Assembly (NCBI GenBank): GCA_003280345.1
Contig: QCFB01000002.1
Coordinates: forward strand, 62,001-126,000
Origin: Prochlorococcus sp. AG-363-A16
GTDB taxonomy: Bacteria > Cyanobacteriota > Cyanobacteriia > PCC-6307 > Cyanobiaceae
Length of the DNA: 64,000 nt
Reading direction: 5' to 3'
The position numbers were made by a program, and so were the translations under genes. Below are positions 1-10,107 of this stretch, piece after piece; positions within the stretch are counted from its first letter, which is position 1, and each line of letters opens with the position of its first letter. The notes below the pieces were generated by a model, which was not told the origin of the DNA, made no database searches, and worked only from the letters and a program-made list of their open reading frames with translations.

Positions 1-101
1 CAATAATTGATCTTGAGAACAAAATGGGAACAAAAAAAGAACCTCGCACTCGATCACACAGAGCGGTAATTTGGACAATCCCTCACTCGAGAAGAAATTA
101 A
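1..101 (+). CDS. Possible 3' end of a gene entering from the left edge
   Basis: The frame is open from the first bases of the window to a TAA at 99-101, giving about 33 residues that end in a basic tail (RTRSHRAV...PHSRRN). There is an internal ATG at 24. I do not recognise the peptide. It may be the end of an upstream gene or a chance open frame. The following bases up to 274 hold no gene I can support. Confidence 0.2.
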   Translation, partial: IIDLENKMGTKKEPRTRSHRAVIWTIPHSRRN

Positions 102-274
102 TGGTTATCTTATATAACTCCATAAACTTTTAAATGGAAGTGGAAAAAACCTCTTAGATCTATAAAGTACATAAATGCAAACGGCTCAAACCCAGGAGAA
201 CATATCTACTTATCCCTCACGATACGACTGCAAATATCAATTACTTAAAGATCATCAAAAAATATTGCCATCAT

Positions 275-805
275 TCAATTGAAAGGTCTCAAAACCTCTT
301 TACTAGAAGCATAAAGTGGGTGTCGAGGGTGTCCATCTCTAGTCAGCCCAATAGACAATGGCCCAAGAGCATCTGGTAATTTCTTGGCACGATAATTAAC
401 ATGCCTTTCCAACAAACTCAAAACTTTTAAATTGCGATCAATCCAAGTCCCTTTGACTCCCCAGCCATACCAAAGATCCCAAAGAGGACTCTTAGACCAT
501 TCATAAACTTTAAAAGAAAGTTCCTCGTCATTTCTTTTACCAATTGGATCTGAGCAATGTCTAAGTAATGAGGGGGATTTACTCACCCGGCCAAATAAAT
601 TCACCACAATCAAAGTTCCATACCCCCAATAACAAGTGAAACCTAAGAGTCTCTTTAAAGTTGCGTCATCTTGTTTATCATTTGCTTTAGAGGGGTTTAA
701 TCCTATAAACAATAAAGTGCGCTTTTCATTAGAAATACTTCGTTTTAACCACCATCGATAGAGGCCACAAGAACTAAAAAAAGCATTTGACTCTAGAAAA
801 ATCAC
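275..805 (-). CDS. DUF1643 family protein
   Basis: A 176-residue protein of the DUF1643 family, whose biochemical role is not established. The family hallmarks are visible: the LLFIGLNPSKAND stretch near residues 31-43, then a central VVNLFGR segment near residue 67, and a C-terminal HPRHPLY motif. There is no signal peptide or membrane segment, so it should be cytosolic. It ends the minus-strand group tsaD-hli-DUF1643 with 41 bp between it and hli, so co-transcription is possible. The family assignment is by motif memory and the start is the first ATG of the frame. Confidence 0.8.
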   Translation of the reverse strand: MIFLESNAFFSSCGLYRWWLKRSISNEKRTLLFIGLNPSKANDKQDDATLKRLLGFTCYWGYGTLIVVNLFGRVSKSPSLLRHCSDPIGKRNDEELSFKVYEWSKSPLWDLWYGWGVKGTWIDRNLKVLSLLERHVNYRAKKLPDALGPLSIGLTRDGHPRHPLYASSKEVLRPFN

Positions 806-846
806 TTTCTATACATCCAACTTATAAAAATAATATTTCTTTTTTT

Positions 847-1029
847 TCACTTAATAACAAATAAATTTAAGGCAACCAATAATCCAAGCCCAACGGCAAG
901 GCCAAACATAGCCATTCGACCATTCCATATTTCTGCTTGAGGAGTAAAACCTCTTCTCCATGAATTCAAAACACCATCATCTATAGGTTCAGATGGCTTA
1001 TTGGTATTACTCTCATTCTGAGAATCCAT
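847..1029 (-). CDS. hli: High-light-inducible protein (Hli/Scp, single-helix chlorophyll-binding)
   Basis: This 60-residue protein has one membrane helix carrying the chlorophyll a/b-binding motif (EIWNGRMAMFGLAVG). Known Hli proteins sit in the thylakoid membrane, bind chlorophyll and carotenoid, and protect photosystems during stress and assembly. The N-terminal half is polar (NESNTNKPSEPIDDG) and faces the cytoplasm. The ORF track begins at a GTG 11 codons upstream; I prefer the ATG at 1029, which removes an atypical hydrophobic leader. It lies 42 bp after tsaD on the same strand. Confidence 0.9.
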   Translation of the reverse strand: MDSQNESNTNKPSEPIDDGVLNSWRRGFTPQAEIWNGRMAMFGLAVGLGLLVALNLFVIK

Positions 1030-1071
1030 TACCTTATAGCTCCATATAAATTGTGGCCACAAATTACTTTC

Positions 1072-2160
1072 TTAGAAAGGTGGAATTGAATTATATAGAG
1101 AACTTGCTTCATCTAAGGCCAATCTAGGTGAAACCCCTAATTGCATAGAACTAGAAAGGCTCCCTGTCCCCAATCTACTCAAAGCAGCTGCTGCAATCAT
1201 TGCAGCGTTATCAGTACAAAAAGCTTTTGGGGCCAAATACACTTCAATTGAATGCTTATAGGCCTTATCAATCATCATTTTGCGTAATCGTTGATTAGCA
1301 GCCACTCCTCCTACCATTACAAGTTTATTTAAACCTTGATCAAGAGCACAGCACAAACTTCTACTTACCAAGACCTCTGAAACAACTTGTTCAAAACTTG
1401 CAGCCAAGTCCTCTAGCGGAAGAGTTTTTCCCGACGATTTAATTGACTCAACTTGCCGGAGCATTGCAGTTTTAAGTCCACTAAAAGAAAATGCATAACG
1501 ATAAAAACCTCCTCCAGGTTTCGAGACCCTTCCCTTAGGCAGAGGAAATTTCCTAGAGTCTCCAAGTTTTGCAACAACCTCGATAGCAGGTCCCCCTGGA
1601 TAAGGCAAGCCCAATAAACGTGCCACTTTGTCAAAGGCTTCTCCCGCAGCATCATCGTGACTACGGCCAAGAAGCGTGTATTTGCCTTCAGAAATAACTT
1701 TAATCAACTCTGTATGACCACCACTTACCAATAAAACAAGGTAAGGAGGCTTGGGTGGATTATCCCCAAGAAGAATCGATGCAAGATGACCTTCCAAATG
1801 ATGCACACCTAGAAAAGGAAGGTCATATAAAGAAGCAAGGGTACGTCCAGTTACTGATCCAATCAATAAAGCTCCCGACAAACCAGGTGCAACAGTTGCT
1901 GCAACAGCATCTATATCTTCCATTGAAAGCCCAGAATCTGCTAATGCCTCCTCAAGAAGCAATGGCAAAGCTTCCAAATGCATTCTTGAAGCAATTTCAG
2001 GAACTACCCCTCCCCACTTGGCATGTTCTCCTGCCTGAGAAGCGATTTGACTAGTCAACAATTCGAGATGACCAACATTATTTCGGACAATTGCAACAGC
2101 AGACTCGTCACAACTTGTTTCGAGGGCAATTAGTGTTTGAGCTTTAGGGGCGTATCTCAT
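1072..2160 (-). CDS. tsaD: tRNA N6-adenosine threonylcarbamoyltransferase
   Basis: TsaD transfers the threonylcarbamoyl group from TC-AMP to A37 of ANN-reading tRNAs, acting in the cytosol with TsaB and TsaE. At 362 residues it has the usual length. Visible hallmarks are the N-terminal ALETSCDE, the metal-binding pair in HHLEGH (His121 and His125), the [10 protein letters not shown] segment and the nucleotide-binding [10 protein letters not shown]. It is divergent from psaF with a 60-bp gap that must hold both promoters, and hli follows it on the same strand. Confidence 0.97.
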   Translation of the reverse strand: MRYAPKAQTLIALETSCDESAVAIVRNNVGHLELLTSQIASQAGEHAKWGGVVPEIASRMHLEALPLLLEEALADSGLSMEDIDAVAATVAPGLSGALLIGSVTGRTLASLYDLPFLGVHHLEGHLASILLGDNPPKPPYLVLLVSGGHTELIKVISEGKYTLLGRSHDDAAGEAFDKVARLLGLPYPGGPAIEVVAKLGDSRKFPLPKGRVSKPGGGFYRYAFSFSGLKTAMLRQVESIKSSGKTLPLEDLAASFEQVVSEVLVSRSLCCALDQGLNKLVMVGGVAANQRLRKMMIDKAYKHSIEVYLAPKAFCTDNAAMIAAAALSRLGTGSLSSSMQLGVSPRLALDEASSLYNSIPPF

Positions 2161-2220
2161 TTAAAATTTTATTTGTGAAATCCTGTCATTGAAGGGCAGG
2201 TTTAAATCGGATTCGAACTA

Positions 2221-2766
2221 ATGCGTCGTCTCTTCGCCATTCTGCTATCTGCTTTCCTTGTCATTGGCTTTGCTCCATTAGCCAATGCAGGCCCAGAGTT
2301 TAATCCAGACAGAGAAAGCACAGCTTTCACTGCCTCTGCTCTCACACCATGCTCTGAAAATTCACGTTTCCAAGAGCGAGCAAGCGCTGCTACAACCGAT
2401 CAGGCCAAAGCAAGGTTCGAGCGCTATAGCCAAGCATCCTGCGGTGACGATGGTCTCCCACACCTAATCATTGGCCCAACAATTGAGCCTTTTGGTGCTC
2501 TCGCAATGCGTGGCCATGAAGGAGATGTCTTGATCCCAGCTCACATATTCATTTTTGTTGCTGGAATGATTGGCTGGGCAGGTAGGGAATACCTGAAACT
2601 TGCTAGCCAAACAAGCAATCCTGCTGAAAAAGAGATTTTTCTAGATCCTGATCTAATGAGAGAAGCATTATTTAAGGGTTCTAGATGGCCAGAGATGGCT
2701 GACATCGAAGCTAGATCTGGTCAGCTTCGTGAAAGCGATAAAAACATCACAATCTCTCCTCGTTAA
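2221..2766 (+). CDS. psaF: Photosystem I reaction centre subunit III (PsaF)
   Basis: PsaF is a lumen-exposed PSI subunit with a single main membrane helix. The 181-residue precursor has a signal peptide (MRRLFAILLSAFLVIGF...) likely cleaved after ANA at residue 23. The mature part has the family's paired cysteines (TPCSEN, ASCGDDG), the GLPHLI segment and the membrane helix around IPAHIFIFVAGMIGWAGREYL. psaJ follows after 47 bp, the usual cyanobacterial psaFJ operon, which is closed by a strong hairpin at 3000-3040. Confidence 0.98.
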   Translation: MRRLFAILLSAFLVIGFAPLANAGPEFNPDRESTAFTASALTPCSENSRFQERASAATTDQAKARFERYSQASCGDDGLPHLIIGPTIEPFGALAMRGHEGDVLIPAHIFIFVAGMIGWAGREYLKLASQTSNPAEKEIFLDPDLMREALFKGSRWPEMADIEARSGQLRESDKNITISPR

Positions 2767-2813
2767 AGAACCTTCCCAAATACTCAACCTTTCAAACCAA
2801 CACCTAATCACTC

Positions 2814-2978
2814 ATGTCAAATTCCCCACATAAAGGCACCTACTACGACAAGCACAAGATTTTCAGATCAGTGCCTGTAGTGGCTGCTGGCTGGGTACTA
2901 TTTACAGCAGGGTACCTTGTTGAATTTCAACGCTTTCACCCAGATCTCCTTTTCCATCCAATGACTGGTGGTTTTTAA
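2814..2978 (+). CDS. psaJ: Photosystem I reaction centre subunit IX (PsaJ)
   Basis: This 54-codon gene is too short for the ORF track. It encodes a one-helix membrane protein: a polar N-terminus ([15 protein letters not shown]), the helix [21 protein letters not shown], and a C-terminus [13 protein letters not shown] typical of PsaJ. PsaJ binds PSI next to PsaF and helps stabilise it. The N-terminal extension makes it about ten residues longer than many PsaJ proteins. It lies 47 bp after psaF and is followed after 21 bp by a terminator hairpin. Confidence 0.95.
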   Translation: MSNSPHKGTYYDKHKIFRSVPVVAAGWVLFTAGYLVEFQRFHPDLLFHPMTGGF

Positions 2979-2999
2979 TTTCTTTCCATTTTTTCTAAT

Positions 3000-3040
3000 A
3001 AGAACAAAAAAAGGCCTTGTTAAGGCCTTTTTTTGTTCTT
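3000..3040. terminator. Bidirectional Rho-independent terminator, psaFJ / gmk
   Basis: A perfect 19-bp inverted repeat (AAGAACAAAAAAAGGCCTT / its complement) surrounds a 3-nt loop (GTT). The GC-rich core is flanked by an A-tract on the left and a T-tract on the right, so it can terminate transcripts in both directions. It sits between the convergent genes psaJ (+) and gmk (-). Confidence 0.92.
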
Positions 3041-3067
3041 ATTAATTTATTTAATTCATAAAAGTTT

Positions 3068-3640
3068 TTAAGAAAGTCTCATCAATTTTTCTATCTCCGA
3101 AAGAGCAATATCTAAGTCATCATTTACAACTACAGCATCAAACTCATTTTTAGCCTTCAATTCATCTCTAGCTCTATTCAAACGTTTTTGAATAGCCTCT
3201 TCCTGATCAGTGGCTCGACCTCTAATACGTCTCTCCAGTTCGACAAAATTAGGTGGTGCAAGAAAAATTTGAAAGGCTTCTGGAAAACTATTTCGAACTT
3301 GTCTAGCCCCTTCAAGCTCGATCTCCAACAAAACTGCCCTTCTATTGGAAAGTTGTTCCTGAACTTGTGCTCTTGGAGTGCCATAAAAATGACCCGCAAA
3401 TTCTGCCCATTCAAGGAATCCATCTTCATGAACTAATTTCTTAAAACTTTCACGATCTAAAAAGTAATAATGCTCTCCATCTATCTCAAGGTTTCTAGGC
3501 GCACGAGTTGTTGCTGATATTGAAAGCCATATCTCTTTATGGCGTTCAAGCAATTTCTTCACTATTGATCCCTTACCAACCCCACTAGGACCTGTGATCA
3601 CAGTAAGACTTGGAGAGTTAAGAAGTGGATTTAGAACCAT
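3068..3640 (-). CDS. gmk: Guanylate kinase
   Basis: Gmk phosphorylates GMP to GDP with ATP in nucleotide metabolism. The 190-residue length is typical. Visible are the P-loop [10 protein letters not shown] (residues 16-25), the GMP-binding region [18 protein letters not shown], and the HFYGTP segment. It ends convergent to psaJ across the shared hairpin and starts only about 75 bp from the likely start of the divergent RqcH-like gene. Confidence 0.97.
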   Translation of the reverse strand: MVLNPLLNSPSLTVITGPSGVGKGSIVKKLLERHKEIWLSISATTRAPRNLEIDGEHYYFLDRESFKKLVHEDGFLEWAEFAGHFYGTPRAQVQEQLSNRRAVLLEIELEGARQVRNSFPEAFQIFLAPPNFVELERRIRGRATDQEEAIQKRLNRARDELKAKNEFDAVVVNDDLDIALSEIEKLMRLS

Positions 3641-3714
3641 GGCATTGCATCTAATTGGGTCGCAGACTAGGAAAGATACCTTCGCTTAAATTCCACTCTG
3701 AATCAATGAAATGT

Positions 3715-5406
3715 ATGGCCCTCCAGGTGATGGATCTCACCAGCTTGAAGGCTGTACTAACTGACCTACGCAAAATTATTCTCCCTAGTCGCTTTGAAAA
3801 AGCTCAGCAACCTGAGCCTGGGACACTGCAACTTGGCCTTAGAACCCTTCACGGACTTTACTGGATTGAAATGAGCTGGCGAGCTGATGCCCCAAGACTC
3901 GTTCAGATTCCACCTCCTTCTAAATTTGGTGAAGAAAGTACTCTCGCGCAGCAATTTCAATCTGTTCTCCGGCAAAAGGCATTAGTAGAGATAAAACAAA
4001 CAGGGTTTGATCGAGTTGTGGAGTTTGGCCTAACAACACGTCCTGGCGAGCCAATAGAAAAAACTCTTGTACTTGAACTAATGGGAAGGCATAGCAACCT
4101 CCTTTTATTAGACCAAGCTCGCAAAGTTATTACACTTGGGCGTCAAGTGCGAAGGCATGAGTCCAGAGTTAGGCCCATCAGCACAGGAGATTCTTATGTC
4201 TCCCCACCACCCTTAACTGGTATCCCGCCCAGCTCAAAAGAATCCTTTCATCGCTGGAAAAAAAGGCTATGTCTTCTTCCTGTCAGCTTGAAAAATTCGC
4301 TTCAACAAAGTTATCAAGGCATTAGTCCTTCTCTCGCACTTCAACTTGCACACGAAGAAGCCGAAGAAGCTCAAAAAGTTCTTGCCCTTTCAGTCCTTGA
4401 ACTCTCAGAAGAGTACTGGCATTCGGTTTATAAGCGATGGTGTTTGTGGCTAATTAATCTCGAAGGAGAGAGTCTTTCCCTTTGTTTCAAAGGGCCTACC
4501 CAATACCGTCTTTGGGGAGAAGAAATCACTACTTCAGACTCAATCAAACGAGTGAGCCTTTCCTTAGGAAACTATTATAGAAATTGCCTAGAAGAAAAAA
4601 GTTTCAATCAAAACATCAAAGAACTTCAAAAACAAATCAATCAGACTAAAGAAGGTGAAAAAGCCTCGCTTCTTCAACAAGAAAACCTTTTAGAGAATAG
4701 TCTCAATAGTCATTTTTTTCAAACAAAAGCCGATGAAATTCTTTGCCTGCCTTCACCTAGTAAAGAGTTAATAAACAAGGCTCTTAAACTATATCAAAAG
4801 GCTAAAAAACTTCGTCGTTCATCATCTTTAATTAATGAACGAATTTCTCATCATCAACAAAGGCTAAATGTCATAGAAGAAAGTGAAGTTTTTCTTGAAG
4901 AACTTCTTAATAATAATTGGGAAGACCAATCACACCGTTTACAAAGACTTTTTGAGCTTCGGCAAGAATTCGATGAATTTGCCAAACCCGACAAAAAAGG
5001 AAAGAAAAAAATTATCAGCAAAAAAAGACAATTTCTAAAGCCTCTCGAATTAACTAGCCCTCGAGGCCTAGTTATCCAAATTGGACGCAACCATAAACAA
5101 AACGAATGGATTAGCTTACGGCAAGCACGAAGTGGAGACCTTTGGTTCCATGCTCAAGAATGTCCAGGAAGCCATGTTGTACTTAAATCCTCCAATGGTT
5201 TAGCTCAAGAAGAAGACCTCCAAATGGCTACTAACTTGGCAGCATTCTTTAGTAGGGCTAAAGGCAACAAAAAAGTTCCAGTTGTAATGGTTCCAACCGA
5301 TCAACTTCAAAGGATTCGAGGGGCTCATCCTGGAACTTTGCGTCACAGAAAAAGTAATGTTCGCTGGGCCGAGCCATCAAAAGCTATTGAACATGTATGT
5401 CCCTAA
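3715..5406 (+). CDS. rqcH: NFACT family protein (RqcH / fibronectin-binding-like)
   Basis: RqcH homologues bind stalled 50S subunits and add alanine tails to nascent chains in bacterial ribosome quality control; older databases call them fibronectin-binding proteins. From this start the protein has 563 residues: an N-terminal NFACT-N domain (LPSRFEKAQQP..., LELMGRHSNLLLL), a long charged central region with coiled-coil character, and a C-terminal NFACT-R domain (DLWFHAQECPGSHVVLKS). The track begins at 3655; ATGs at 3706, 3715 and 3730 are closer to the conserved MDLTSLKAVL, and none has a clear Shine-Dalgarno, so the exact start is unsure. The role in alanine tailing is by family only. Confidence 0.88.
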   Translation: MALQVMDLTSLKAVLTDLRKIILPSRFEKAQQPEPGTLQLGLRTLHGLYWIEMSWRADAPRLVQIPPPSKFGEESTLAQQFQSVLRQKALVEIKQTGFDRVVEFGLTTRPGEPIEKTLVLELMGRHSNLLLLDQARKVITLGRQVRRHESRVRPISTGDSYVSPPPLTGIPPSSKESFHRWKKRLCLLPVSLKNSLQQSYQGISPSLALQLAHEEAEEAQKVLALSVLELSEEYWHSVYKRWCLWLINLEGESLSLCFKGPTQYRLWGEEITTSDSIKRVSLSLGNYYRNCLEEKSFNQNIKELQKQINQTKEGEKASLLQQENLLENSLNSHFFQTKADEILCLPSPSKELINKALKLYQKAKKLRRSSSLINERISHHQQRLNVIEESEVFLEELLNNNWEDQSHRLQRLFELRQEFDEFAKPDKKGKKKIISKKRQFLKPLELTSPRGLVIQIGRNHKQNEWISLRQARSGDLWFHAQECPGSHVVLKSSNGLAQEEDLQMATNLAAFFSRAKGNKKVPVVMVPTDQLQRIRGAHPGTLRHRKSNVRWAEPSKAIEHVCP

Positions 5407-5476
5407 TTCCTCCTAGCTTAAAAACTTTACGTGAGAATTAGTTCTGACAAATTACGATGAGTCAAAAGGCTCTTTA

Positions 5477-6259
5477 ATGCCTGCACCACCTCCAATTCAA
5501 GTTACGAACAAAGCTAAAGGAAGCAAGCCACTCCATGACGTGGAGATGCCTTTGGCAGATCACCTCGAGGAATTGAGAAGGAGAGTGCTTCGAAGTCTCT
5601 TAGCAATAGTCTTAGCTGCGGGCGCTTGTCTTTTATTTGTAAAACCTTTGGTAAGACTTCTAGAAACTCCTGCTGGTTCTATTCGTTTTCTTCAACTTGC
5701 TCCAGGAGAATTTCTCTTCGTCTCTTTAAAGATAGCTGGCTACGCAGGTCTTACCGCAGCATTGCCTTACATCATTTATGAGGGGCTTGCTTTTGTTCTC
5801 CCAGGACTTACTCCTCGAGAAAGACGCTTAATAGCACCTGCAGTGGCAGGATCAACAATTCTATTTATGGCAGGTTTGTTCTTTGCTTGGTGGGCACTTA
5901 TTCCCGCAGCACTCAGATTTCTAGTTAGTTACGGATCAGAAGTAGTAGAGCCTATTTGGTCAATTGAACGTTACTTGGACTTCGTACTCCTGCTAATGGT
6001 CTCTACTGCCTTAGCTTTTCAACTCCCTGTTCTTCAGCTGTTATTAGGTGTTTTAGGACTAGTCAAATGGCGGGCAATGCTTTCCTCGTGGAGGTCGGTA
6101 ATAATGACAGCTGCTCTAGCAGGAGCGGTACTAACACCATCAACAGATCCGATCACCATGCTGCTTCTGACCTCTGCAATAACTGCATTATTTCTAATAG
6201 GCGTCGCAATGGTGGCTCTTAGCGAGAACTTCAAAGAACAAATTCTTCCAAGCAGCTAG
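5477..6259 (+). CDS. tatC: Sec-independent protein translocase TatC
   Basis: TatC is the receptor of the twin-arginine pathway, which moves folded proteins across the thylakoid or plasma membrane. The 260-residue protein has the conserved N-terminal DHLEELRRRVLRS (residues 28-40) and six hydrophobic segments, with FVLPGLTPRERR and the DPITM motif near the fifth helix. The neighbouring petC product has a Tat-like N-terminus, a plausible client. Its last 29 bp overlap the convergent DUF3067 gene. Confidence 0.97.
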   Translation: MPAPPPIQVTNKAKGSKPLHDVEMPLADHLEELRRRVLRSLLAIVLAAGACLLFVKPLVRLLETPAGSIRFLQLAPGEFLFVSLKIAGYAGLTAALPYIIYEGLAFVLPGLTPRERRLIAPAVAGSTILFMAGLFFAWWALIPAALRFLVSYGSEVVEPIWSIERYLDFVLLLMVSTALAFQLPVLQLLLGVLGLVKWRAMLSSWRSVIMTAALAGAVLTPSTDPITMLLLTSAITALFLIGVAMVALSENFKEQILPSS

Positions 6260-6575
6260 CACCCTTCAACTGCAAACTAATAGCCCTTCCAACTCTTGGT
6301 TTTTTCTTGACATTACGTATCCATTCCCGAACATCCTCAGCAAGACCTAATCGATTAACAACCTCAAGTACTTTATTTATATGCCTTCGATAGTCCTCTT
6401 CACAGATAGGGAAGGACTGTTGTTCCAAATATGCCCACATCACCTGAAAATAAAGCCGATCCTTACGTATTACTAATTGAATGTCATAGGTTGCCCCCAA
6501 GTTTTCTCTAAGGCTTTTGATTACCTCTTCAACGCTCAACGGGGATGAATAGTGTTCTTGTGAGTTCTCAATCAT
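6231..6575 (-). CDS. DUF3067 family protein
   Basis: A 114-residue soluble protein of the cyanobacterial/plastid DUF3067 family. Visible are the N-terminal VEEVIKSLRENLGATYDIQL, then YFQVMWAYLEQQSFP, and a C-terminal GRAISLQL. The molecular function is not known to me with certainty. It lies in the tatC-petC interval and overlaps the end of tatC tail to tail by 29 bp. In other phototrophs it is found near cytochrome b6f genes, which might hint at a role in that complex, but that is inference. Confidence 0.85.
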   Translation of the reverse strand: MIENSQEHYSSPLSVEEVIKSLRENLGATYDIQLVIRKDRLYFQVMWAYLEQQSFPICEEDYRRHINKVLEVVNRLGLAEDVREWIRNVKKKPRVGRAISLQLKGASCLEEFVL

Positions 6576-6679
6576 TCGAATTAAGGCTAAAAATCATTGA
6601 AAATCCCTGTTTTTGCAAAGCGTCACAGAACCTTCGCAGTCCATAATGGTCTTAGTTGATTGCTGGCCGAATCTTCGCA

Positions 6680-7216
6680 ATGACACAAATGACCTCTAGC
6701 GATGTTCCCTCAATGGGACGAAGGCAGTTTATGAACCTGCTCACTTTCGGATCGCTAACAGGGGTTGCACTAGGAGCTTTATACCCTGTCGTGAATTATT
6801 TCATCCCACCTAAAGCCGCCGGAAGCGGAGGAGGAACTAGTGCCAAAGATGAACTTGGGAATCCAGTTACTGCTTCTGGCTGGCTGGCTAATCATCCATC
6901 AGGAGACCGCAGTCTCGTGCAGGGATTAAAAGGGGATCCAACCTACTTAATTGTTGAAGGCTCTGATGCAATTGGCAGCTATGGAATTAACGCAATCTGC
7001 ACTCATCTTGGTTGTGTTGTGCCTTGGAATAGTGGTGCCAATAGATTTGTCTGCCCATGTCATGGAAGTCAATATGACGCTACCGGCAAAGTTGTAAGAG
7101 GTCCGGCCCCACTATCACTTGCATTAGCAAATGTGGCCATTGAAAACGACAACGTTTTTGTAAGCCAATGGACAAATACAGACTTCCGCACAGGCGATAA
7201 ACCCTGGTGGACTTAA
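6680..7216 (+). CDS. petC: Cytochrome b6f complex Rieske iron-sulfur protein
   Basis: PetC carries electrons from plastoquinol to cytochrome f. From ATG 6680 it has 178 residues: a GRRQFMN twin-arginine-like region (13-19), one membrane helix (about 20-42), a glycine-rich hinge (GSGGGTS) and the soluble [2Fe-2S] domain with CTHLGC (C107, H109, C112) and CPCHGS (C125, C127, H128). The track start at 6656 adds eight residues not typical for the family. petA follows 46 bp later, forming the standard petCA operon. Confidence 0.97.
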   Translation: MTQMTSSDVPSMGRRQFMNLLTFGSLTGVALGALYPVVNYFIPPKAAGSGGGTSAKDELGNPVTASGWLANHPSGDRSLVQGLKGDPTYLIVEGSDAIGSYGINAICTHLGCVVPWNSGANRFVCPCHGSQYDATGKVVRGPAPLSLALANVAIENDNVFVSQWTNTDFRTGDKPWWT

Positions 7217-7262
7217 CTTGCCTTTGTCTTAAATGTTCCTCCAATATTTCGCACTTTCCACC

Positions 7263-8195
7263 ATGCGTCGAATCATCACCTTTTTACTAAGTGGCCTTGT
7301 AATTGGACTGTCCATGGTCCTTAGCCCTTCCGCAAGCTGGGCCTACCCATTTTGGGCACAACAAAATTATGAAAACCCACGTGAAGCTACAGGAAAAATA
7401 GTTTGCGCAAATTGCCACCTGGCAAAAATGACAACTCAGGCAGAAGTCCCTCAATCCGTAGGGGCAGATACTGTTTTCAAAGCAACAGTAAAAATTCCAT
7501 ACAAGTCAAATACCACTGAGATTGGGGCAGATGGAAGTGACGTCCCTCTTCAAGTTGGCGCAGTTGTAATGCTTCCCGATGGGTTCAAACTTGCACCACA
7601 AGATCGTTGGACAGACGATATAAAAGAAGAAACTCAAGGTGTTTACTACAGTCAATATAGTGATGATCAAGAAAATATTATTTTGGTTGGTCCATTACCA
7701 GGAGATCAAAATAAAGAAATAGTTTTTCCAATTCTTTCACCAGACCCTAAAACTAATAGCAATATTCAATTCGGCAAATACTCCATTCATGTAGGTGGAA
7801 ATAGAGGTCGAGGACAAGTTTATCCAACTGGCGAAAAAAGCAACAATACTTCTTTCAGTTCCAACGAATCTGGAACAATTACTTCTATTGAGGCAGGAGA
7901 AAATGGAGGAAGTATAATTAATATAGAAACTCTAAATGGCAAATCTATTAAAGAGACTATTCCTGCTGGACCGACCATTTTAGTTAATGTAGGTGATAGT
8001 GTTGAACCAGGAGAGCCCCTAACAAACGATCCAAATGTTGGTGGGTTTGGCCAAATTGATGCAGAAGTAGTTCTACAAAGTCCAGCTAGAGTATATGGCT
8101 TGCTAGCTTTCTTTATTGCAGTTTCAATTGCACAAGTTTTACTTGTTCTTAAAAAGAAACAGGTTGAAAAAGTTCAAGCAGCAGAAGGAATTTAA
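7263..8195 (+). CDS. petA: Apocytochrome f
   Basis: Cytochrome f accepts electrons from the Rieske protein and reduces plastocyanin or cytochrome c6 in the lumen. From ATG 7263 the precursor has 310 residues. A signal peptide ends in SWA, leaving Tyr28 (YPFWAQQ) as the mature N-terminus that is the axial heme ligand in this family. The c-heme site is CANCH (C48, C51, H52), and a C-terminal helix ([20 protein letters not shown]) anchors it. The track start at 7233 adds ten residues ahead of the signal peptide and is less likely. Confidence 0.98.
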   Translation: MRRIITFLLSGLVIGLSMVLSPSASWAYPFWAQQNYENPREATGKIVCANCHLAKMTTQAEVPQSVGADTVFKATVKIPYKSNTTEIGADGSDVPLQVGAVVMLPDGFKLAPQDRWTDDIKEETQGVYYSQYSDDQENIILVGPLPGDQNKEIVFPILSPDPKTNSNIQFGKYSIHVGGNRGRGQVYPTGEKSNNTSFSSNESGTITSIEAGENGGSIINIETLNGKSIKETIPAGPTILVNVGDSVEPGEPLTNDPNVGGFGQIDAEVVLQSPARVYGLLAFFIAVSIAQVLLVLKKKQVEKVQAAEGI

Positions 8196-8224
8196 TAATT
8201 TTTTAAATAAATTTTCAAACCAAA

Positions 8225-9133
8225 ATGGAAGCTATTTTTGCGACCTTTACTTCACCAGGGCCCAGTTTTGAGATTGGGCCTTTTAGCCTGCGATGGTATG
8301 GATTGCTAATCGCAATATCAGTGCTAATTGGACTGAACCTATCAAGCTACCTTGCAAAGTTACGTGGCTTAAATAGTGGACTGATTAATGATTTGCTACC
8401 TATAATCGTTCTTTCATCAGTTATAGGTGCACGTTTATATTATGTTGCTTTCAAATGGGAAAATTATAGTGGGGTCAACTTCTGGAGCGGATTAAGATTT
8501 TTAGGATTAAAAGTACCAATACCAAGTTTTTTTGAGATTTGGGGAGGGGGAATTGCCATCCATGGAGCTTTGCTTGGCGGGAGCATATCAGTAATAATTT
8601 TTTGTCGTTTGCGCAAGCAACGAGTCTGGGATGTTATGGATGTCCTGCTGCCATCTGTTGCCCTTGGACAATCAATAGGTCGATGGGGGAATTTCTTCAA
8701 TAATGAAGCTTTTGGAGTGCCAACTTCTTTACCATGGAAATTATCTATTCCATATGCCTTTAGACCTAATTTGTTTTTAGATCAAGAGTTCTTCCATCCA
8801 ACATTTCTTTATGAATCTCTTTGGGATCTAGGTATCTTTGTAATGCTGTTCATTTTATTTAAGAAAAATTTAAACGGTTCATTCAAAATCCCATCTGGGT
8901 CGATAAGTTGCATTTACTTAATTACATACAGTATTGGTAGGTTCTGGATAGAAGGTTTACGAACTGACCCTCTTTGTTTTGGTGGTGTCGAGCCTTTTTG
9001 CGAAGGGGGTATAAGGATGGCTCAAATCATGAGCATCATTCTTTCTGCGATAGGAACTTTTGGGCTTTGGAGAATGTTTCACTTAAAAAAAGAAGCACTT
9101 CAAATTAACTTGGCGAAAAAGAGGTCTTTGTGA
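8225..9133 (+). CDS. lgt: Prolipoprotein diacylglyceryl transferase
   Basis: Lgt transfers diacylglycerol from phosphatidylglycerol to the lipobox cysteine of prolipoproteins in the plasma membrane. The 302-residue, multi-helix protein shows the family signature [13 protein letters not shown] (near residues 152-164), the HGALLGG motif near residue 113, and a C-terminal [13 protein letters not shown]. It starts 29 bp after petA and its stop overlaps the GTG start of cobM by 4 bp (GTGA), suggesting coupling. Possible clients in the window include the lipoproteins at 34049 and 31144. Confidence 0.97.
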   Translation: MEAIFATFTSPGPSFEIGPFSLRWYGLLIAISVLIGLNLSSYLAKLRGLNSGLINDLLPIIVLSSVIGARLYYVAFKWENYSGVNFWSGLRFLGLKVPIPSFFEIWGGGIAIHGALLGGSISVIIFCRLRKQRVWDVMDVLLPSVALGQSIGRWGNFFNNEAFGVPTSLPWKLSIPYAFRPNLFLDQEFFHPTFLYESLWDLGIFVMLFILFKKNLNGSFKIPSGSISCIYLITYSIGRFWIEGLRTDPLCFGGVEPFCEGGIRMAQIMSIILSAIGTFGLWRMFHLKKEALQINLAKKRSL

Positions 9134-9885
9134 TTCCTATTTCAATAATTGGTGCTGGCCCAGGCGCACCTGACCTCCTAACTTTGCGTGCTGTAGATAG
9201 AATTAAAAAAGCCGATGTCCTCATTTGGACCGATTCTTTAATTTCTCCTCAAATTGCAGATCTAGCGCCTAAATCTTCTGAAAAAATAAAGACAAGCTCT
9301 TTAACCCTTGAAGAAATTCTTCCATTAATGGTTGAGAAGAGCAAAAATGGCAAAAAAGTGGTTCGTCTACACGATGGCGATCCTTGTCTATATGGAGCTC
9401 TCTCTGAACAAATAAGAGGTCTCAATAAAGAAGGAGTAGAAGTAGAAGTTATTCCAGGCATTAGTGCATATCAGGCAACGGCCGCAACCTTAAAAGCTGA
9501 ACTAACGATCCCTGGCGTAGTTCAAACAATCATCTTAAGTAGAGCTGGCGGAAAAACTGGAGTGCCTGAACTAGAAAAACTGGAGAACCTAGCCTCATTA
9601 AAAGTCTCTCTTTGCCTATATTTGAGCGCCAGACATGTAGAAGATGTAGAACAATCCCTTTTGAAATTCTATTCAGATGAAACACCTGTAGCTATCGGAT
9701 ATAGGGTTAGCTGGAAAGATCAGTGGCTAAAAGTAGTGCCATTAAATCAAATGGCCAAAACTTCAAAAGAGAAGGGCCTTATTCGTACAACCGTCTATAT
9801 AGTTAGCCCTGCTCTTGCAGAAAGCAATACACGCTCAAAGCTTTATTCTCCTGAGCACAAACACCTTTTTAGGCCAAAGGGATAA
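9130..9885 (+). CDS. cobM: Precorrin-4 C11-methyltransferase
   Basis: CobM methylates C11 of precorrin-4 (CbiF does this on cobalt-precorrin-4) in corrin ring synthesis for cobamides. The 251-residue protein fits the tetrapyrrole methylase fold: SAM-binding [14 protein letters not shown] at residues 8-21, [12 protein letters not shown] near residue 80, and [13 protein letters not shown] near 110. The start is GTG and overlaps lgt. Marine picocyanobacteria make pseudocobalamin, so this would serve that pathway; the exact cobalt status of the substrate cannot be told here. Confidence 0.93.
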   Translation: MIPISIIGAGPGAPDLLTLRAVDRIKKADVLIWTDSLISPQIADLAPKSSEKIKTSSLTLEEILPLMVEKSKNGKKVVRLHDGDPCLYGALSEQIRGLNKEGVEVEVIPGISAYQATAATLKAELTIPGVVQTIILSRAGGKTGVPELEKLENLASLKVSLCLYLSARHVEDVEQSLLKFYSDETPVAIGYRVSWKDQWLKVVPLNQMAKTSKEKGLIRTTVYIVSPALAESNTRSKLYSPEHKHLFRPKG

Positions 9886-10107
9886 GCATAAAAAAGCTTT
9901 ACATAGCCAATAGCATTTACCTATTTCATCTAAAAATTGAAAATGGATAGGGAAATGGCTTCCTATTAGCAACACATAAGCATCGAATCTGCCAAAAGGA
10001 AGAGTCACTTAAGAACTCCTTTAAAAATTAGATTTGACCCATGAGCTCAAAAAATTCTTAAAGAATCAATTGAAAACTAAAGCCTTTACAAGCTACTTAA
10101 AATAAAT

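Noticed and set aside
1755-2054. Plus-strand 99-codon ORF
   Set aside because: Antisense to tsaD, which is unambiguous.
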